A stretch of 64,000 bases of DNA from Mesorhizobium amorphae CCNWGS0123. Its GTDB lineage: Bacteria > Pseudomonadota > Alphaproteobacteria > Rhizobiales > Rhizobiaceae. The stretch is taken from assembly GCF_001686985.1 (NCBI RefSeq), contig NZ_CP015318.1:3594001-3658000 (forward strand), read 5' to 3'. The translations under genes and the position numbers were made by a program. How positions within the stretch are numbered: position 1 is the stretch's first letter; each line of letters starts with the position of its first letter. Under the pieces are notes generated by a model, which was not told the DNA's origin, made no database searches, and worked only from the letters and a program-made list of their open reading frames with translations. This document shows positions 60,754 to 64,000 of the stretch, piece after piece.

Positions 60754-62001
60754 TCAGGATTTGCCGGCTTGCGCCGGCATGTTGCGCGTGCGGCGCGACT
60801 GGACAATCCAGTTGTAGGCCGCACCGCCTGCCATCAGCACCGACGTGCCGAGAAACACCGAGCGCATGCCGAAATGGCCGCCGGCGAAGCCGCCGAGCAG
60901 CGGTCCGGCGACCTGGCCGACATATTGCGCCGAGATCGACAAACCCAGCACGTTGCCGCCGACCCCATCGGGAACATTGTGGCGGATGACGCTGGTGATG
61001 CAGGGCAGCAGGCCGCCCAGCGCCAGCCCCATCAGGAAGCGCAGGCCGATGAGTTGCCAGCCCTCGGTGACGAAGGCCTGCGGAATAAGCAGCAGGGCCG
61101 AGACAGAAAGTGCTGCAACGACGACATTCCAATGGCCGATGCGGTCGGCAAGCTTGCCCATCCACGAGGCCGACAGGATGGCGCCGAGTGCCGCTGCAGA
61201 CATGACGACGCCGGCGACCATCGTCACCCGGCTCTGATCCTCGATCAGCTGCTGCACATAGACGGTGATGATCGGCTCGATCGACATGGTTGCGAAGGCG
61301 AGCAGCATGCCGGTCGCCAGCATGGCGACGACGGGACGCTTGTCGGGGATCTGCGACCAGCCGCTCTGCGGTTTCGCTGCCGTCTTGGCGGCCGGCGGGC
61401 GCGGGTTCTCCTTGATGAGAAAGGTCGTCGCCAGGAAGGCGAGGAAAATGACGCCACCCGACAACAGGAAGGTGGCGCGGATGCCGATCAGCGGCGGCAG
61501 CGCGCCACCGAGCAGCGGGCCGACCAGGCTGCCTGCGGTGATACCGGACGACATCACGCCGAGCGCCCAGCCGGAACGGTCCTTCGGCGTCTGCATGGCG
61601 ACCAGGATGGTCGAGCCCGAGGAATAGCCGCCAGCAAACCCGATCAGCAGGCGCAGCAGCACCAGTTGCCACACGCTCTCGACAATGCCGGTCAGCGACA
61701 TGCAGATGGCCATGCCGAAGCTGGCGCGCACCAGCATCAGTTTGCGGCCGTAGCGGTCGCCGAGCCGTCCCCACAGCGGCGCAACGAGCGCGGCGGCAAG
61801 AAAGGTCGCGCCATAGGCGATCCCCGACCATTGCACGATCGCTGCGTGGCCCTCTGCACCCAGTTGCTCGACATAGAGCGGCAGGAAAGGCAGCAGCAAC
61901 GTCATGGCGATGAGCGTGCTGAATGAGCCTGCAAAGCACACGGCGAGATTGCGCCGCCAGTGGACGTTGTAAGCGCTTTGTTCGGTGCCGTCCTGCGCCA
62001 T
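60754..62001 (-). CDS. DHA1-type MFS exporter
   Basis: The 415-residue, 12-helix MFS protein has motif A GRLGDRYGRKLML and motif C-like GSLVGPLLGGALPPLIG, typical of multidrug/proton antiporters. It is divergent from a GntR regulator; the palindrome ATACCAAGTTGGTAT lies between them, so it is a probable regulatory target. Confidence 0.85.
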   Translation of the reverse strand: MAQDGTEQSAYNVHWRRNLAVCFAGSFSTLIAMTLLLPFLPLYVEQLGAEGHAAIVQWSGIAYGATFLAAALVAPLWGRLGDRYGRKLMLVRASFGMAICMSLTGIVESVWQLVLLRLLIGFAGGYSSGSTILVAMQTPKDRSGWALGVMSSGITAGSLVGPLLGGALPPLIGIRATFLLSGGVIFLAFLATTFLIKENPRPPAAKTAAKPQSGWSQIPDKRPVVAMLATGMLLAFATMSIEPIITVYVQQLIEDQSRVTMVAGVVMSAAALGAILSASWMGKLADRIGHWNVVVAALSVSALLLIPQAFVTEGWQLIGLRFLMGLALGGLLPCITSVIRHNVPDGVGGNVLGLSISAQYVGQVAGPLLGGFAGGHFGMRSVFLGTSVLMAGGAAYNWIVQSRRTRNMPAQAGKS

Positions 62002-62034
62002 GTGCTGTCCTGCCCGATATCGACCTTGTTGCGG

Positions 62035-62062
62035 ATACCACTTTGGGATACCAAGTTGGTAT
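62035..62062. promoter_or_regulatory. GntR-type operator between the MFS and regulator genes
   Basis: ATACCAA-G-TTGGTAT (62048-62062) is a perfect 15-base palindrome. A further half-site ATACCA lies at about 62036-62041. This fits a FadR/FCD-type GntR operator controlling the divergent MFS gene and the regulator itself. Confidence 0.65.
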
Positions 62063-62118
62063 TCGTCATGAACCCCAGCCCCGTCGCTGTCAATGCGGCC
62101 GATACGAACGGAACCACC

Positions 62119-62784
62119 ATGTCGCAGATGCAGAGCGTCGAGAAACAGCTGCGCGAGATGATCCTCGGCCTCGAGATCGGTCCCGGCGAGCGCCTGACCG
62201 AGCGCTGGATCGAACGCCGCTTCGGCGCTTCGCGCACGCCGGTCAGGGCCGCATTGCTGCGGCTTGAGACCGAGGGCCTGATCTGCCGCGACGGGCGCGG
62301 CTGGACGGTCTCGCCGATCAATCTGGCCGAACTGGAGCAGATCGCGGTCTACCGCGAGGCGGTCGAAGTCGCCGCAGTGCGGCTGACCTGCACGCTAAGC
62401 GACAAAAGCGTCATCGATGACATCGAGGCGATGCTCGATTCCTGCGATGCCGATACCCCGCGCGAGGAATGGCACCGCGTCGGCATGGATTTCCATATCG
62501 AACTGGCGCGCCTGTCCGGCAACGACTTTCTGTTCCGGGCGGTACGCGATGCCATGACGCGGCTGTCGCGTGCCCGGTGGCTGGAAGTTCGCGACGAGGC
62601 CGCCCTCGGCCGTGCCTGGACGGAGCACCATGCCATCCTGGCGGCGGTGCGCGCCGGAAACGCGGACGCGGCGGCGCGGCTGCTCTCGGCTCATATCATC
62701 GGCAGCCGCGACCGGCTGGTGACATCGCTTCACAACGACCGGCGTGGCCTGCGCGCCAGGGGCTTCGCCGTCGTCGCCGCGTGA
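62119..62784 (+). CDS. GntR/FCD family transcriptional regulator
   Basis: The 221-residue regulator has an N-terminal winged helix (QLREMILGLEIGPGERLTERW, FGASRTPVRAALLRLETEGL) and an FCD ligand domain with metal-ligand histidines (DFHIELARLSGN, EHHAIL, SAHI). ATG 62119 follows GGAA; an in-frame ATG at 62068 has no ribosome site and lies five bases from the operator. Confidence 0.88.
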   Translation: MSQMQSVEKQLREMILGLEIGPGERLTERWIERRFGASRTPVRAALLRLETEGLICRDGRGWTVSPINLAELEQIAVYREAVEVAAVRLTCTLSDKSVIDDIEAMLDSCDADTPREEWHRVGMDFHIELARLSGNDFLFRAVRDAMTRLSRARWLEVRDEAALGRAWTEHHAILAAVRAGNADAAARLLSAHIIGSRDRLVTSLHNDRRGLRARGFAVVAA

Positions 62785-62854
62785 AAAGCCGGCGCCCGAC
62801 GATGAAACGCACTTTCGGTCTCGCTTCGCCGCCGCCGATGGCGTAAGAGCGGCG

Positions 62855-63115
62855 ATGGAAAACAACCGATTTGAAACACCCGTGACCGTCAAGTCGGCCA
62901 CGGCCGGACCCAATCAGCTCTTGCGTTCGGCGCGTGAGGCTTCCGATTACCTGCTCAACAGCTGGCCGGGCAAGCGCAGTCCCAAGCATCGCGAAGCGCT
63001 GCAGGCCTGTCATGATGCGCTGGCCGGCGACAAGCCGGCCATGAATGCAAGGCGCGCCTTCATTGCCGCTGCGCGCGAAGTGAACGTCTTCGTCAGCGAC
63101 AAGGCGCCGGCCTGA
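62855..63115 (+). CDS. DUF982 family protein
   Basis: The 86-residue protein fits DUF982, a family abundant in rhizobia: SAREASDYLLNSWPG, HREALQACHDALAG and ARRAFIAAAREVNVFV. Function unknown. A weak AAGAG precedes the ATG. Confidence 0.85.
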   Translation: MENNRFETPVTVKSATAGPNQLLRSAREASDYLLNSWPGKRSPKHREALQACHDALAGDKPAMNARRAFIAAAREVNVFVSDKAPA

Positions 63116-63157
63116 ACCCAGCTGAATCTTGAGCGGCATCCCGCTCGGGGTGCTTTG

Positions 63158-63316
63158 CTACTCTGCGGTTTCCGCCTCGGCTTCAACGCTGGTCCGGTCC
63201 TCAGGCTTATCGCGTTCCTTGGCCGCGACCTTGGCCGCCAGCTTTTCGGCCTTCTTGGCGGCCTTCTGGCGGTCACGCTCCTTGCGTTCCTGTCCGTAAT
63301 TCGGTGCTCGCGCCAT
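63158..63316 (-). CDS. Small charged helical protein, 52 residues
   Basis: The frame starts MARAPNYGQERKERDRQKAA and is almost entirely Lys, Arg, Glu and Ala, so it is likely one long helix or disordered. AAGGGAACC precedes the ATG. Very similar small proteins are, to my knowledge, common in Rhizobiales; function unknown. Confidence 0.7.
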   Translation of the reverse strand: MARAPNYGQERKERDRQKAAKKAEKLAAKVAAKERDKPEDRTSVEAEAETAE

Positions 63317-63518
63317 ATCGGTTCCCTTTCGTATGCCCGGAGGCTCCTGACCCTGCCTAGGAGCATTGGTCGGCAAACACAACAGCTGAAGCGATGGTGC
63401 CGCCAGTTTGCTCCTGCACGGTTCCGGGCTTGCAAGATGCGTGGCACAATGGTGTAGGAGAGAAGCGGGGGCCGAGATTTGTGGGAGCCACCCTTTTTTG
63501 TTTTTGATCAAGTGACCG

Positions 63519-64000
63519 ATGGCCACAGCTCTGCGCAACGCGGTAAAGGTGTTCTATTACGCACGCAATGCCGCGCGCGATATCGTGCCGCAGGCACTGT
63601 TCCGTCGCAGGCTCACCGGCTGGCTTGACCAGGTCAGGCTCTCGGACGCCACGGTCCGCGAGCGGCTGAATTACTACAACAAGCTGCAGCACGCCTTCGT
63701 GCCGAGCCCGGCTGCGGTGCCTGTCAGCCGACTGCCGTTTTCGCCGAGCATGTACTACTACGACCTGAAGGAGTTTGCGCGCTACTTCGATCCCGGACTG
63801 CTCATCGATGTGGAATTCGGCGACGTCATCAACGTGCCCAGGATGCCGGCGGTCGTTAAGGATCGACCGATCAACGACGACAACAGCAATGCCGTCCTGA
63901 TGAAGCTCGACAAGTTCCGTCACTTCCACATGCCGGCCGACAGGATGCATTTCGCGGACAAGCGTCCGGCTGTGGTCTGGCGCGGCGAGCTCAACAATCC
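63519..64000 (+). CDS. Glycosyltransferase family 90 (CAP10-like), 3' end outside window
   Basis: The first ~160 residues start MATALRNAVKVFYYARNAARD and include PSMYYYDLKEFARYF, a DD-x-x-N-AVLMKLDKFRHFH segment and KRPAVVWRGELNN. This is the pattern of family 90 glycosyltransferases (CAP10/LPS-modifying type). It probably decorates lipopolysaccharide or glycan at the envelope. The C-terminal half lies beyond the window. Confidence 0.75.
   Translation, partial: MATALRNAVKVFYYARNAARDIVPQALFRRRLTGWLDQVRLSDATVRERLNYYNKLQHAFVPSPAAVPVSRLPFSPSMYYYDLKEFARYFDPGLLIDVEFGDVINVPRMPAVVKDRPINDDNSNAVLMKLDKFRHFHMPADRMHFADKRPAVVWRGELNN

Noticed and set aside
1..64000. CRISPR arrays, rRNA genes, insertion sequences
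   Set aside because: No regularly spaced identical repeats, rRNA motifs or transposase domains were found.

Overview
The window reads as chromosomal DNA of a rhizobial alphaproteobacterium, most likely Mesorhizobium or a close Phyllobacteriaceae relative. This is an inference from the high GC, dense genes on both strands, the families present (OpgC, DUF982, Bpt, SthA, a non-redundant aspS/parC/guaB housekeeping set) and short palindromic intergenic repeats of a kind common in Rhizobiales. No database search was possible. No CRISPR array, rRNA operon, transposase or integrase was seen.

Layout. (1) 1-12.1 kb is a nitrate assimilation cluster: the end of a NasS-like nitrate sensor, a nitrate ABC transporter (nrtA, nrtB, nrtC), a NarK-type permease, nitrite reductase (nirB, nirD) and assimilatory nitrate reductase (nasA). 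Two near-identical control leaders each carry an NtrC-type site, a sigma-54 promoter, an ANTAR-type hexaloop hairpin and a strong intrinsic terminator. One lies before nrtA and one before narK. The second is followed by a frameshifted, truncated second nrtA, and a 30-base remnant of the nirB start lies behind nrtC, so the cluster was rearranged by duplication. (2) 12.2-18.3 kb holds a secreted SUOX-fold small protein with a membrane GGDEF-EAL protein, then a two-gene set of a small membrane protein and a secreted protein with ten 47-residue TPR-like repeats. (3) 18.3-27.1 kb is accessory in character: an 85-base direct repeat flanking an adenylate cyclase gene, candidate small RNAs and a 52-residue membrane protein; then two alpha/beta hydrolases, a DUF302 protein and an AraC regulator; then two tRNA-Gln(CUG) genes flanking a protein with an internally duplicated domain. 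(4) 27.2-55.7 kb is mostly housekeeping: ppx/gppA, rlmE, guaB, rnd, aspS, parC, bpt, sthA, a DUF47/PiT phosphate uptake pair, several MFS/DMT exporters and regulators paired with divergent targets. (5) 55.7-64 kb holds an OpgC-type acyltransferase, a LacI regulator divergent from two tandem paralogous microproteins (47 and 49 residues) with three matching operator sites, small DUF proteins, a GntR/MFS divergent pair and the start of a family 90 glycosyltransferase.

How the genes work together. Low nitrogen (NtrC, sigma-54) and nitrate (NasS/NasT antitermination) should jointly gate both halves of the nitrate cluster. Nitrate imported by NrtABC or NarK is reduced by NasA to nitrite and by NirBD to ammonium. 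Elsewhere, local regulators sit beside their probable targets with visible operator-like repeats: Lrp with a cyclodeaminase, DeoR with an MFS gene, GntR with an MFS gene, and LacI with the microproteins. The strongest candidates for undescribed biology are the LacI-controlled microprotein pair and the duplicated nitrate leader.
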